A stretch of DNA of 64,000 nt from UBA7985 sp002690455 (GCA_965662775.1 CBFIIW010000007.1:1-64000), one strand, 5' to 3'; shown: positions 52,118 to 61,519, counted from the stretch's first letter. The notes: generated from the letters alone by a model not told the origin. Numbers and translations are program-made.

Positions 52118-52190
52118 GCCTTAAACCTTCCCACGAGCACCCGGGCAGGGCCCGGCGGTCAATGTAACAATCACAGGGTCCAACCCATTC

Positions 52191-52207
52191 GTTACAAATC
52201 ATGTAAC
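52191..52207. promoter_or_regulatory. Palindromic operator candidate between pyk and rpmJ
   Basis: A perfect GTTACA-N5-TGTAAC palindrome lies 74 bases upstream of the pyk start. A further half site TGTAAC lies at 52163-52168. The spacing suggests a dimeric regulator; the GntR/FCD protein at 53343-54104 is one possible binder but nothing shows that. Confidence 0.45.
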
Positions 52208-52373
52208 AAATGTTTCCCCCTGCCGTCTTGCGCCGTTTCAGCAAGGGTGGTGGAACTGCTCCGCCTCTGACGCAAGACTGCGCTTCGTTGACTCCACAGC
52301 CAACTGGCGGTTAAAACCCGCGCAATTCTGAAAAACCTCTAACTGAGTCGGCTACCCGGCCACGGAGAGAGCC

Positions 52374-52499
52374 ATGAAGGTTTGTAACTCACTGAAGACC
52401 GCCAAGCTGCGCGAAAAAGGCTGTAAAATTGTGCGCCGTCGCGGTCGCGTCTATGTCATTAATAAGCGGAACCCACGCTTTAAGGCCCGCCAGGGCTAG
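52374..52499 (+). CDS. rpmJ: 50S ribosomal protein L36
   Basis: This 41-residue ORF (MKVCNSLKTAKLREKG, then CKIVRRRGRVYVINKRNPRF and ending KARQG) is the alternative, cysteine-poor L36 type common in alphaproteobacteria. GGAGAG lies before the ATG at 52374. It was identified directly from the sequence. A strong terminator follows at 52567. Confidence 0.96.
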   Translation: MKVCNSLKTAKLREKGCKIVRRRGRVYVINKRNPRFKARQG

Positions 52500-52566
52500 T
52501 GCGGCAGGGCCGCAAATCCGGGACCGAGGCTGCATTCGCGCCCGCTCCCGCTGAAGTGATGAAAGA

Positions 52567-52595
52567 GGTCGGCGGACATCGCCGGCCCTTTTTTT
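52567..52595 (+). terminator. Intrinsic terminator after rpmJ
   Basis: An 8-bp stem GGTCGGCG/CGCCGGCC with a 5-base loop is followed directly by seven T residues. It ends the rpmJ transcript before the TPR gene. Confidence 0.9.
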
Positions 52596-52660
52596 ATACC
52601 CACGCACCCTGTGACAAATCATCCCTTGATGGGCCGGTAAACAAAAACACCTTTATCGGT

Positions 52661-53239
52661 ATGAAAACGCTCGTAAAAAATCTGTCCGCCAGCGTCGTCC
52701 TCGCCCTTGTTGCGGGAGGAAGCGCCGTCTTCGCACCCTCGGCCAGCGCCGACCAATTCGATCCAATGCTCGATGGTTACTTCGCCGCATTGGCAGAAGC
52801 CAATAACATGACCGAAATTAAGGTCATCGAACAACAGATTTGGGACACTTGGCGCCAAACTGACCAGAATGCCGCCGGCGATATATTCCGCGATGGCATG
52901 GAGGCGATGCAGGCCGCCGACTTCGCTGAAGCGATCACCCTTTTCACGGACGCCATTGCTTTAGATTCGGACTTTGCCGAAGCCTATAATATGCGGGCAA
53001 CCACGTATTTCCTGATGGGCCGGTATTTTGAAAGCCTTACGGACGTCCAAGTCACCATAGACCTCGAACCCCGGCATTTCGGCGCGCTCATGGGCGGCGC
53101 CCAGATCGCTATCCGCTCAGGTCAGGCCGAGTTGGCGCTCGAATTCGTCGAAGCCGCCTTAAAAGTCAGTCCCAACAACCCCGAATGGCAGGCGATTGCA
53201 AACCACTTGCGCGATGTCACAGGGGCCATCGACCTCTAA
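52661..53239 (+). CDS. Exported tetratricopeptide-repeat protein
   Basis: Starting at ATG 52661 gives 192 residues with a Sec signal peptide (MKTLVKNL, hydrophobic core, cut likely after ASA). The longer in-frame ORF runs through the rpmJ terminator and is not used. The mature part has three TPR-like units around AEAITLFTDAIALDSDFAEA, MRATTYFLMGRYFES and LALEFVEAALKVSP. It is probably a periplasmic scaffold; the partner is unknown. It sits between rpmJ and a GntR regulator. Confidence 0.85.
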   Translation: MKTLVKNLSASVVLALVAGGSAVFAPSASADQFDPMLDGYFAALAEANNMTEIKVIEQQIWDTWRQTDQNAAGDIFRDGMEAMQAADFAEAITLFTDAIALDSDFAEAYNMRATTYFLMGRYFESLTDVQVTIDLEPRHFGALMGGAQIAIRSGQAELALEFVEAALKVSPNNPEWQAIANHLRDVTGAIDL

Positions 53240-53342
53240 ACCTTTCGGAGTTTTCGGGGGCTTCGGGGCTTTCCAGAACACGACAATCGCCTCGACCCCA
53301 TCAACGGTGGCTGACCGACCTGCCGGTGCGTCATTGAGAAAT

Positions 53343-54104
53343 TTACTCGGCTGCTTGGCTGCTCGCCGCGCGGCGCTCGTCCACTGGCACAGCGCGCGTG
53401 ATTAGCAAGCGGCGCTGTGCAGCATGCTGTACCGCCAGATCAGCAGCACGGTCCTCGTCCCGATGAGCCAACGCCTCCACCAGCGACCGATTCAAACCGA
53501 GCAAAGTCTGTGCGTCTTCCCGCGAAGGCTGATTGCGATTGGCCTGCAACGTCAGAGCAGCACCCAGCGTATCCTGAAGCACCGCCATCAGGTGCATGAA
53601 GGCCCCACTCTGTGACGCGCGCGCCAAAAGCGCATGAAACTTGACGTCATCGGTCGCCTGCAGTCCTGGAGAACGCCCCGACAGGGCCATCGTACCAAGG
53701 ACGGCTTTCATATCTTCCAGATCAGCCTCGTCAACCAATCGCGCCGCGCGTCGGGCGCCAAAGGCTGCAACTTGGCCAATCATTTCAGCAAGGTCATGCA
53801 GCGCATTTGGGTCGGCATCTATCAGGTGGAGCAAGGGGCGGTCCATCGACGGATCCAGCGCAACCACATGAGTGCCGCCACCCTGTACGGAACTGAGCAA
53901 GCCCTGCGCTTTGAGGTTCTGCAGCGCCGAACGCACTGACACACGGCTGACCCGAAGCGTTTCTGACAGCTGACGCTCGCTGGGCAATCGGTCCCCGGGC
54001 GCCAAATCGCCTGAAGCGATATAACGCTTGAGTTCTTCAACGACCCACTGGGCAACGGATTGCCCAGGGTCTCGCTGGTCACTTGGGTTTTCGAGTTTGA
54101 GCAT
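53343..54104 (-). CDS. GntR-family regulator with FCD domain
   Basis: This 253-residue regulator has the N-terminal winged helix of GntR (GDLAPGDRLPSERQLSETLRV, about 32-52) followed by an all-helical FCD effector domain (about 95-235). Members sense small carboxylates such as lactate, pyruvate or sugar acids. The closest named types, PdhR and LldR, would suit the pyk-rpmJ region, but the ligand cannot be told. It is monocistronic on the minus strand, ending 103 bases from the TPR gene. Confidence 0.9.
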   Translation of the reverse strand: MLKLENPSDQRDPGQSVAQWVVEELKRYIASGDLAPGDRLPSERQLSETLRVSRVSVRSALQNLKAQGLLSSVQGGGTHVVALDPSMDRPLLHLIDADPNALHDLAEMIGQVAAFGARRAARLVDEADLEDMKAVLGTMALSGRSPGLQATDDVKFHALLARASQSGAFMHLMAVLQDTLGAALTLQANRNQPSREDAQTLLGLNRSLVEALAHRDEDRAADLAVQHAAQRRLLITRAVPVDERRAASSQAAE

Positions 54105-54214
54105 CAGACGACACGCACCGTTTTGCAGACCGGAAATGAAGCACTCATTAAGATTACCTTACATTCAAAGAGATGCATAGGTTGAAAGCGTCGCGCCCCC
54201 TGAACCGATATCGT

Positions 54215-55600
54215 TCAGTTCCCGCGATCGTCAAACCCTGCCCGGGCCTGATGCGCCAACTCCCACAGGCACTGGGTGCGGTCTGGCTCAAAATTACGAT
54301 CCACCCACCAGGCCTCGATACGCTTGATCAGTTGGCCAACCTTGGGCCCGGGACGAACCCCGAGATCGACGGCATCCTGCCCCGAAACCGGGAGTGGCCG
54401 CGGTTCAAAATCACGGACAACACGGACATGTTCGGCGCTGACAGGCCGGTTAAGGGCGGCAGCGTCCAGCAACAGCCGATCAAGGGTCACGTCGGGTCCA
54501 TCGAGATAAAGCATCCAATTCATGGCGCGCGATGGACGGTTTCCTGCCAATTGAGTCAGCCGCTCGCGGTCCTGATTGGACAAGCGATACCGGTCGGCGA
54601 GCACACGCATACCAGCTTCATCGCGTCCGAGTAGGGCGGCAAAACGGCGCCAGAGACTGGGTTGATCGTGGACCTCTTCCAGCACCATTAACCTCTCCAA
54701 AAGAGCGAAATCGACCCGAGCCGCCAGCGTCAGGTGCGATGCGGCGCGCACCACGGATGTGGAGGTGGAGGCGGAGGTAGATGAAGGCTTGGGGGTCAGC
54801 GCCTGCTCCAACACCCCACACGCCGTCATGGTCTGCAAAGTGGGCAAAACCTTTGGCCCGACCATCAATCGTGCCATTTCCTGGCGGATGCGCTCCCCGG
54901 AAAGCGCCGCAAGCCCGTGCGCCTGATCTTTCAGCGCCTGCAGCGTCTCTGCCTCCAAGTCACGCAAACCATATCGGGCGTGAAACCGAAAGGCCCGCAA
55001 GATCCGAAGCCTGTCCTCGCGGATGCGGGCGGCAGCCTCCCCAACGAAGCGCGTATAACCACCCTCCAGATCTTCGAGACCCCCGAAGAAGTCGTAAAGA
55101 TACCCGGTGCGGTCCAGCGACATGGCGTTATAAGTGAAGTCCCTGCGGGCCGCGTCCTCGCGCCAATCGTCTGTGAAGGCAACAGTGGCGTGACGGCCAT
55201 CCGTTTCAACGTCGCGGCGCAGTGTCGTGACCTCAAAAGTGCCCCGCTTCTCCGGCGCAACGGCCAGAATAGTGCCGTGCTCAATACCGACTGGAACCGT
55301 CTTCCAACCGGCTTCGGACAGGCGCTTTACCACAGCCGAGGGCTCCAGCGGCGTGGCGATATCGATATCATCACTGGGGCGACCAAGCACCAGATCCCGC
55401 ACGCAACCGCCCACAAACCGCGCTTCGCCGTCGAGAATATCGATCAGTTGCCCGGCCGTCCCGTCGTAGGCACTGAGCAGCAGCGACACGTCAACGATTG
55501 CCGCTGGCTCAGTCACGTCAGTCGCGGCGGCGGCGGCGGCAAGCGTGTCAGGCGTGTCAGGCGTGTCAGGCGTGTCAGGCGTGGTCTGATCTGCGCTCAT
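54215..55600 (-). CDS. CCA tRNA nucleotidyltransferase
   Basis: This enzyme adds or repairs the CCA end of tRNA. The 461-residue protein has the polymerase-beta signature VGGCVRD with DIDIAT, RRDFTYNAM and the REDRLRILRAFRF helix. The N-terminus carries a tandem Pro-Asp-Thr repeat and an Ala run coded by DNA repeats (55543-55583). A Ser/Thr-rich insert (PSSTSASTSTS) lies in the C-terminal half. The start ATG shares four bases (ATGA) with the upstream CoA nudix gene. It is an alphaproteobacterial-type enzyme without an HD domain that I can see. Confidence 0.94.
   Translation of the reverse strand: MSADQTTPDTPDTPDTPDTLAAAAAATDVTEPAAIVDVSLLLSAYDGTAGQLIDILDGEARFVGGCVRDLVLGRPSDDIDIATPLEPSAVVKRLSEAGWKTVPVGIEHGTILAVAPEKRGTFEVTTLRRDVETDGRHATVAFTDDWREDAARRDFTYNAMSLDRTGYLYDFFGGLEDLEGGYTRFVGEAAARIREDRLRILRAFRFHARYGLRDLEAETLQALKDQAHGLAALSGERIRQEMARLMVGPKVLPTLQTMTACGVLEQALTPKPSSTSASTSTSVVRAASHLTLAARVDFALLERLMVLEEVHDQPSLWRRFAALLGRDEAGMRVLADRYRLSNQDRERLTQLAGNRPSRAMNWMLYLDGPDVTLDRLLLDAAALNRPVSAEHVRVVRDFEPRPLPVSGQDAVDLGVRPGPKVGQLIKRIEAWWVDRNFEPDRTQCLWELAHQARAGFDDRGN
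55543..55583. repeat. 9-bp tandem repeat in the CCA transferase gene
   Basis: The 9-base unit GCGTGTCAG occurs four times in a row plus five bases, coding Pro-Asp-Thr repeats at the protein N-terminus. A (GCG)n run coding alanines lies just beside it at 55524-55540. Copy-number change would keep the frame and only vary the length. Confidence 0.85.
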
Positions 55601-56289
55601 TTCGACGACCTAGCCGCTGGAACGCTGGCGGGTGTCGAGGCATCTAGCTGATCCGGCGGAAACGGGCGATCGAGCGCTGCGCTGAGGTCTCGGGCAAAAT
55701 CGTGCAGCATGGCTGCCGTTGCACCCCAGAGATAGCGCTCCCCCAAATCCATAGCCCACCAGTGTCGCAAGTTTTGGCCGTTGAACATGGCTCCATCTCG
55801 CCGCCAGCGCTCGGGATGGAGAAAGGTCTCCAAAGGTTCTTCGAACACTGCCGAAACCTCGCTGGCTTGGGTGTGCCAGGCAGTCGGCGGAGGCACCAGT
55901 GCCACGAAAGGTGCGATATCAAAGCCAGTCCTCGTCGCATAGCGCGGCAAGGCTGCGATCACGTCGCTTCGTTCCAGCGCTAGGCCAACCTCCTCGGCCG
56001 TTTCCCGCCGCGCCGTTTCCAGCAAGTCGGCATCCAAAGGCTCGGCCCGCCCACCGGGAAAGGATATCTGGCCGGGATGTTTGGGCAGGTGCGGCGCGCG
56101 CTGCGTCAGGAGGAGTCGCACCCCAGTGGGATGTTCGAGCAGCACGAGCATAACCGCACTGGCTTGTCGTTTTGCAACAGGACCGTCAGCGACCAAATCG
56201 TCACCCCGCCGCGGAAGCTGGTCTGCCTCATCAAAGCCCCAGGCTGCAATCGCAGTGCGTAGAACGGCAGGGTCTAGAACGGGGGTCAC
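55597..56289 (-). CDS. CoA pyrophosphatase (Nudix)
   Basis: This 230-residue nudix hydrolase has the CoA-diphosphatase motif LLTQRAPHLPKHPGQISFPGG, followed by a RRETAEEVGL Nudix core. It is expected to split coenzyme A to 4'-phosphopantetheine and 3',5'-ADP. It overlaps the CCA transferase start by four bases and follows DUF1285 by 13 bases. The order DUF1285-nudix-CCA transferase is a frequent alphaproteobacterial arrangement. Confidence 0.92.
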   Translation of the reverse strand: MTPVLDPAVLRTAIAAWGFDEADQLPRRGDDLVADGPVAKRQASAVMLVLLEHPTGVRLLLTQRAPHLPKHPGQISFPGGRAEPLDADLLETARRETAEEVGLALERSDVIAALPRYATRTGFDIAPFVALVPPPTAWHTQASEVSAVFEEPLETFLHPERWRRDGAMFNGQNLRHWWAMDLGERYLWGATAAMLHDFARDLSAALDRPFPPDQLDASTPASVPAARSSK

Positions 56290-56302
56290 TGGCGCGTGCC
56301 CC

Positions 56303-56815
56303 TCAAGGCCGGTTAGCAGGCTGAAGCGCCGCCATCGAGAACGCTATGCCACTGGACCAAACCTCTAGCGGTCCCTCTTCAGACCGAGCAACGGCGAGAT
56401 CCACGAGTTGGTAAAATACCGCTCGGTTCAGCCGCGCCGTTAGCCCCCGATCAAGTGCGAGCAACGGGAGTGGCTCCCCGCTGTCCAGATCAAGGCTGAA
56501 ACTGAGCGGGTAGTCTGGACCAGCGGTAAAGCGCTCCCCAACGTTGGTCTCAAAGGTTAGCTTCTGCGCATGGCCTTCGCCCTCCGCGTCCATCAACACC
56601 GCCATGAACGGTGCCTTCTCCACCAGCACTTCCCCGCGCTCAACCGGCGTTTGCAGGAAGTAACGCCCATCCTCTTCACGCCGCAGGATGGTGGAGAACA
56701 GTCGCACGAGATTTTTGCGCTCGATCCGTGACCCGCGATAGAACCAGTCGCCATTCGCCGCGATGCGCATATCAAGGTCTTTGATTTCGTGAAAGCTCAG
56801 GGGATGTTCCGCCAT
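56303..56815 (-). CDS. DUF1285 family protein
   Basis: This 170-residue protein matches DUF1285 by IAANGDWFYRGSRIERKNLVRLFSTIL, seen here as DLDMRIAANGDWFYRGS and FSTILRREEDG, with YFLQTPVE after it. No function is established. It starts the three-gene minus-strand unit with the CoA nudix and CCA transferase. A neighbouring tRNA-Gln on the same strand may be coincidental. Confidence 0.9.
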   Translation of the reverse strand: MAEHPLSFHEIKDLDMRIAANGDWFYRGSRIERKNLVRLFSTILRREEDGRYFLQTPVERGEVLVEKAPFMAVLMDAEGEGHAQKLTFETNVGERFTAGPDYPLSFSLDLDSGEPLPLLALDRGLTARLNRAVFYQLVDLAVARSEEGPLEVWSSGIAFSMAALQPANRP

Positions 56816-57043
56816 GGTAGGCTCGTCGTCCGTGTTCTTTTCATAAGTTTAGGCCAACAGCCTGCCCAGCAAAAGGCCCGAAGGCGCGACCAAAACAGCG
56901 CCCAGCAGCCGTTCCACAAACGGGATCAGAAAACTGACCCAAGAACAGGCCGGAACCCAAGACCGAAATGGATCAAAAAAACCATCGCCCGGCGACACAC
57001 GCAACCCGGTGAATCCGCAATCAATCGTGAGTGGAAAAATCTA

Positions 57044-57117
57044 TGGCTGGGGCACCAGGATTCGAACCTGGGATCACCGGACCAAAACCGGATGCCTTAC
57101 CGCTTGGCCATGCCCCA
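57044..57117 (-). tRNA. tRNA-Gln (anticodon TTG)
   Basis: On the minus strand the 74-base gene starts TGGGGCATGG and ends with an encoded CCA. The acceptor stem pairs TGGGGCA with TGCCCCA, the anticodon stem is CCGG/CCGG with loop TTTTGGT, so the anticodon is TTG. The T arm is GGTTCGAATCC. It reads CAA codons. No other tRNA was found. Confidence 0.97.
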
Positions 57118-57362
57118 ACCGTAGGATTGGTTACATATTAGACCACCCCGAGGAGCGCAAGGCTCTTGCTGCGTATCGGACCAGCGAAAACTGGCCAGCC
57201 CAACAAAGCGCGTAAAGCTTGCAATTTGGGCGATTCTTTGAAATAAAGACATCTAATTTCAGGGCATTAGCTAATTTTTCTCGACTAGTGCTGCAATTTT
57301 AGTCGGATTTCAATTTTAGTTTTGGACACTTAAGTGTCTCAGGCCAAAGGATTTTCAGGCCA

Positions 57363-58973
57363 ATGGATCGCTCAGATGATGCGGCGCGTAGCCGTCGCTT
57401 TTCAGCCCAGACCCTCGGCAACGGCCAGACCCGTCCGCGAATTGTGACGTCGCGCGACGAACGCGTCGCCCCCAGACCTGGCGCGGCAGCGGACAAGGCG
57501 CAGCAGCCCTCGTTGGAGTTCCGCGCGCGTCAGCGACTTCGGACCTACGCAGAGGCCTCAACCATTCTAAACCGTCAAGTGCCTGCGGATGCAGCGCAAG
57601 CCCGGGCCAACTCGCGTGTCGAAAGCGCGGCAATGCCGCCGTCTGTGCCAGTCCCGAGCCCTGCGTCGACCTTAGTTCCAACCGCGCTGGAAGCTAAAAA
57701 TGCAGCAGCGACCGCGGCGCCGACAGGACCTGACACTGGCTATGTCGACGTGATTCCTGAGCCACCCAGTCCCCTTGCGGAAGTCTACGTAGGTGGCAAT
57801 CCACAGCTGACGGAGCGGGAAGCGCAGGAATACCATCTCGACTCCACGTTGCGGCCTGCGGCAGATCAAGCCGAAGCGGCCGTTTTCGATGAGCCGAATT
57901 TTGTCAGGGCGACACAGAACGAAGACCACAGCAGCCTGTTGGAACCAGCCTTTGCCGACGAGGAAGCAGAAGCGTTCAGGGCTCCAGCCCCTCCGGGGTT
58001 TGATGAGGCACAGCACGCCGCCGCCCCCGCTGCGATCCGGGCCTCCGACGAAGATGCTGAAGAACCCTTTGACGTGGCCTCAACGTCCCGCGTGACCAGC
58101 ACCAGCGACGATCTTCAATGGTCAGAAGACCGTCCGTTTCAGACCCCGCGGCTCTCTCAGCTGTCACAAGCGCGTGCTTCCCTGAACCGGAAAGGCAAAG
58201 GTTTGACAACAGCGCTCGCAAAATCGTCGAATTTGGTCAATAATTATGCGTCTCATTCGGTGGACGGTGCTGCTTCCCTTGGCGGCAAACTGCTTGGTTT
58301 CGGACAGACTCTTCGCAACCGCGCTGCCGATATGATCGATAACCTGCCATCTTTGCCTGGGGTTGCTGCTCCGGCCAATAAGGAAGCCATCGCAAGCGTG
58401 TCACAGTTGCCTGCTAATTCTCTGTTGACCCCAATGGCCGGTCGCTTGGCGCCTTCCGCACGCGCAGATGCCGTCAATGCGCGACCCGACTCCAACGTAC
58501 GCCCAGTCAGCAGCGACGGTACGCTGGATCAGGATCCCGGGCCGAAGCGCGCCCTGCAGGCTCGGAAAATCAAGAACAACGTCGAACAGACTGAAACCCG
58601 CGCCGCGTCGCCGGTCGGCCCTATCGGCCAGTCAAGACGAACGCCTATGGCATTGTCGACGCTGCTGGTGCTGTTGTGCCTGCTCGGGTTTATCGCTCTG
58701 GCCGTATGGTTCACAATTTCAGTGCAACAGCGCACCAGCCAGCCAGTCACCGCCATTGGTGAAACTGAGCGTTATCGGGCCGAGGCCATTCTCGATGCCC
58801 TGTTTATCAGCCCTGGCCCGGTTGATGGCGTAATTGACGACCGCACTGCTGCGGCCATCGGCATCTATGCCAGCGAATACAACTTTAGTGGCGAAGCCGT
58901 CCTGTCGACTGAGTTGCTCCAGCATCTAGAGACAGAAGCAGAGGTCATGGGCATTCTCGACTTGATCAAGTAA
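57363..58973 (+). CDS. Membrane protein with peptidoglycan-binding-like C-terminus
   Basis: This 536-residue protein has a long polar, low-complexity cytoplasmic-like part rich in Ala, Pro, Ser and Glu (about 1-415), one transmembrane helix near residue 430-450 (LLVLLCLLGFIALAVW), and a periplasmic end of about 85 residues. The end has GPVDGVIDDRTAAAI, the pattern of a peptidoglycan_binding_1 repeat. The start is the ATG at 57363; upstream is AT-rich. I recognise no full-length family. It may link a cytoplasmic partner to the cell wall. It ends four bases from the convergent ispE stop. Confidence 0.7.
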   Translation: MDRSDDAARSRRFSAQTLGNGQTRPRIVTSRDERVAPRPGAAADKAQQPSLEFRARQRLRTYAEASTILNRQVPADAAQARANSRVESAAMPPSVPVPSPASTLVPTALEAKNAAATAAPTGPDTGYVDVIPEPPSPLAEVYVGGNPQLTEREAQEYHLDSTLRPAADQAEAAVFDEPNFVRATQNEDHSSLLEPAFADEEAEAFRAPAPPGFDEAQHAAAPAAIRASDEDAEEPFDVASTSRVTSTSDDLQWSEDRPFQTPRLSQLSQARASLNRKGKGLTTALAKSSNLVNNYASHSVDGAASLGGKLLGFGQTLRNRAADMIDNLPSLPGVAAPANKEAIASVSQLPANSLLTPMAGRLAPSARADAVNARPDSNVRPVSSDGTLDQDPGPKRALQARKIKNNVEQTETRAASPVGPIGQSRRTPMALSTLLVLLCLLGFIALAVWFTISVQQRTSQPVTAIGETERYRAEAILDALFISPGPVDGVIDDRTAAAIGIYASEYNFSGEAVLSTELLQHLETEAEVMGILDLIK

Positions 58974-58976
58974 GCG

Positions 58977-59852
58977 CTACAGAATCTCAGCCGCCGCTGA
59001 CCACCAGTCGGGAAAACGCTGCTGAACCGAATTTAGGGCCGCATCACGCGGCCCTTTTTCATGGAACAAAGCGAAACAGGTGCTTCCCGAGCCAGTCATG
59101 CGCACCAGCCAGGCGTCGTCCGTCTCAACGTGCACCGACAGCGCCGTGAGTGCCTCGCCAATCATTGGGTTGAGCGCACGCGCAGAAGCTTCCAGATCAT
59201 TTCTGGTCTTGCCCAGCCATTCAGGCGGCGGTGCGGCATAGTCCGAGCCAGTTGTTGTCGCTGACGGCGCGTTTAACTGCTGGAAACAAGCAGCGGTTGA
59301 AACCCCGCTGTCTGGCTTCAGCAACAGGACCGGTGTCCCACTGAGGCCAGGAATAAGGCGACCGGGCACATCACCCGTACCACGCCAAATACGAGCCCGC
59401 CCGTCCATCGCCGGGGGTAGGTCGGCGCCGAGATCAGCGACTGCGGTGCGAAAGTCTGCGCGGTGGTCAGGTGATGGAAACAAGCTTTCGGCCCAGTGCA
59501 CCACAGCCGCGGCATCGGCGCTACCACCACCCAGACCGGCCTGCAGCGGCAAGGACTTATCGACCCGGATTACTGGCGCAGGCAGGCGGGGTTCCACGAC
59601 CCTGACACGCTGCAGCGCTTGCCAGATCAGGTTCTGCTGCTGCGGAATATCCGGATCAGGGAAGTGCAAAACCCCCTCGGCAGACCGGCTGCTGTCAGCC
59701 ACCGGCGAGGACGCCTCAAAGTGCAGATGATCTCCGATATCGAGAAAGACGAACAGGCTTTCGAGGTCATGATAACCATCCACCCGGCGGCCAAGTACGT
59801 GCAGAAATAGGTTCAGCTTTGCGGGGGCGAAGACGGTGACTGGGACGCTCAT
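58977..59852 (-). CDS. ispE: 4-diphosphocytidyl-2-C-methyl-D-erythritol kinase
   Basis: IspE phosphorylates CDP-methylerythritol in the non-mevalonate isoprenoid pathway. The 291-residue GHMP kinase opens with FAPAKLNLFLHV, has the ATP loop LPLQAGLGGGSADAAA and ends with MTGSGSTCFAL. Its start overlaps the stop of the upstream TPR gene (ATGA). It is the usual length for the family. Confidence 0.97.
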   Translation of the reverse strand: MSVPVTVFAPAKLNLFLHVLGRRVDGYHDLESLFVFLDIGDHLHFEASSPVADSSRSAEGVLHFPDPDIPQQQNLIWQALQRVRVVEPRLPAPVIRVDKSLPLQAGLGGGSADAAAVVHWAESLFPSPDHRADFRTAVADLGADLPPAMDGRARIWRGTGDVPGRLIPGLSGTPVLLLKPDSGVSTAACFQQLNAPSATTTGSDYAAPPPEWLGKTRNDLEASARALNPMIGEALTALSVHVETDDAWLVRMTGSGSTCFALFHEKGPRDAALNSVQQRFPDWWSAAAEIL

Positions 59853-61519
59853 TGCTCAGGGTCGCGGCTCAGCCCTTCGACCAGCTTGATCCGGATCGCT
59901 GCGACGTGATCATCGGGGATGTCAGGCAGGCTCAGTGCACGGTTCCAGAAAAATTCTGCCTCTCGCTCCCGACCAACTTGCCAATAGGCATCACCAACAT
60001 GTTCGGCGATTTCCCAGCTCCAAGGGTTTATCTGAAATGCCTGTTCGAGAAAGGGAACAGACTCGCTGTACTGCCGCAATTGGTAATGCGCCCAGCCGAG
60101 GCTATCGATGATGGCTCCACTTTCAGGTGCCAGATCAACCGCGCGGGTCAGCATTTCGAAACCACGATCGAGGTTGATGCCGCGCTCTACCCACGAATAG
60201 GCGAGGTAGTTCATCACGTGCGGATTTTCGGGGTCAAGGCTCAGCGAGGATTGCAGTCGTTCTTCCATCTGCTCGAAGTTTTCAAGCTGGTAAGACACGA
60301 TCCCGGCAATGAAAAGGGTTTGCGCCGCGACGGCGCTCATTTGGTCCACAGCACCCTGCCACTCGTTGAAAGCAAGATCGGCAGCGGCGTAGTCTTCGGC
60401 CCGGAAAAGCAAAATGCCACGCTGGCGCAACAGCGCGGGTGAGCGGCCCAGTAGCGCTTCGGCGGCGTCCAGCCTAGCCAGCGCATCATCATAGCGTTCC
60501 TGATCAGACAGCGCCTGAATCTGACCCAGCAGGGCAGCGAAGCGGAAGGCCGGAACTCGCTCTAGTGTGGCGTACGCCTCCTCTGCCGCTTTATAACGCT
60601 CCAGCGCCAGCAGAGACGAGGCAATCACTTCCGAATAGCCGGGGAAGAGCGGCGCGTCTGGCGTCAGTAGATATCCGATTTCCTGCGCGTAGCGGAATGC
60701 CAATTCGGGGCTGTCCTGGTCATCCAGTAGGCGCACAATGACAAAGAGCAGCTCGGCGTAGATATCCAGCGGAGTCGGCACCAGCGCATCGGGGAATAGG
60801 TCACCGCGCGCAATCCTGTCGATGCCTTCCTGTGCGGTCGACCGGGCACCGGTTTCCAGAAGTGCGGTGTAGACAAAGCTAGCGTTACTATTGTCGCCCG
60901 CGCGTTCAAGGGCATTGGCGGAAACCTCGGCCATACGCGGATATTGGAACGGATCGCGGCTGATAAAGGCGGCGAACGCATCGGCTGACATCTGCGCATC
61001 GCCATTGGCTGCGTATATGAGGCCACGGGCATAGTCGCCCAGCGGGCCAATACCCTTTTCATCGAAGCCAAGGCGCACGGCTTCGAGCGCGCCATCAATA
61101 TCACCCGTGCCGGTCAAAACCGCTGTAGAAGCGACCGTGGCGATGAACTCGTCGAGCCGGGTCTGAATAATGGCTGGAAGCGCGCTCTGAGCTGTCACCC
61201 AATCGCTATCACGGATCGCCGCGACACGAACGACCCAGCGGGCCAGCTCGTCTGCCGGATTGCGGCTGAGCACGTCTTGTGCATACGGCAGAGCGGCATC
61301 GTAATCGCCTTCGATGGTAAAGACCGATATCTGCTGACGGACCAGTGACTGCCGATCCGGGTCTTTGGCCAAGGCTGCCGAGAGATAGCGGCTTGCCGCC
61401 GCCGGATCACTGGCCCGGGTAGCACTCAGTGCAGCCAGAAAGTCGCCGGACTGCGCCCCGGCAGGGGCGGCAGACAGACCGGTCAGAACCACGGCCATCA
61501 GCGTGAACAGCGACTTCAT
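59849..61519 (-). CDS. Exported TPR-repeat protein
   Basis: This 556-residue protein has a Sec signal peptide (MKSLFTLMAVVL, cut probably after AGA). It is followed by many helical repeats with TPR spacing, such as DYDAALPYAQDVLSRNPADE, LEQAFQINPWSWEIAE and NYLAYSWVERGINLDRGFEML. It is likely periplasmic or membrane-peripheral. Its stop is coupled to ispE. Its function is unknown; tight linkage to ispE suggests co-expression only. Confidence 0.88.
   Translation of the reverse strand: MKSLFTLMAVVLTGLSAAPAGAQSGDFLAALSATRASDPAAASRYLSAALAKDPDRQSLVRQQISVFTIEGDYDAALPYAQDVLSRNPADELARWVVRVAAIRDSDWVTAQSALPAIIQTRLDEFIATVASTAVLTGTGDIDGALEAVRLGFDEKGIGPLGDYARGLIYAANGDAQMSADAFAAFISRDPFQYPRMAEVSANALERAGDNSNASFVYTALLETGARSTAQEGIDRIARGDLFPDALVPTPLDIYAELLFVIVRLLDDQDSPELAFRYAQEIGYLLTPDAPLFPGYSEVIASSLLALERYKAAEEAYATLERVPAFRFAALLGQIQALSDQERYDDALARLDAAEALLGRSPALLRQRGILLFRAEDYAAADLAFNEWQGAVDQMSAVAAQTLFIAGIVSYQLENFEQMEERLQSSLSLDPENPHVMNYLAYSWVERGINLDRGFEMLTRAVDLAPESGAIIDSLGWAHYQLRQYSESVPFLEQAFQINPWSWEIAEHVGDAYWQVGREREAEFFWNRALSLPDIPDDHVAAIRIKLVEGLSRDPEQ

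Noticed and set aside
52499..52660. Longer start for the TPR protein
   Set aside because: It would read through the rpmJ terminator and precede a clear signal peptide; the ATG at 52661 is better.
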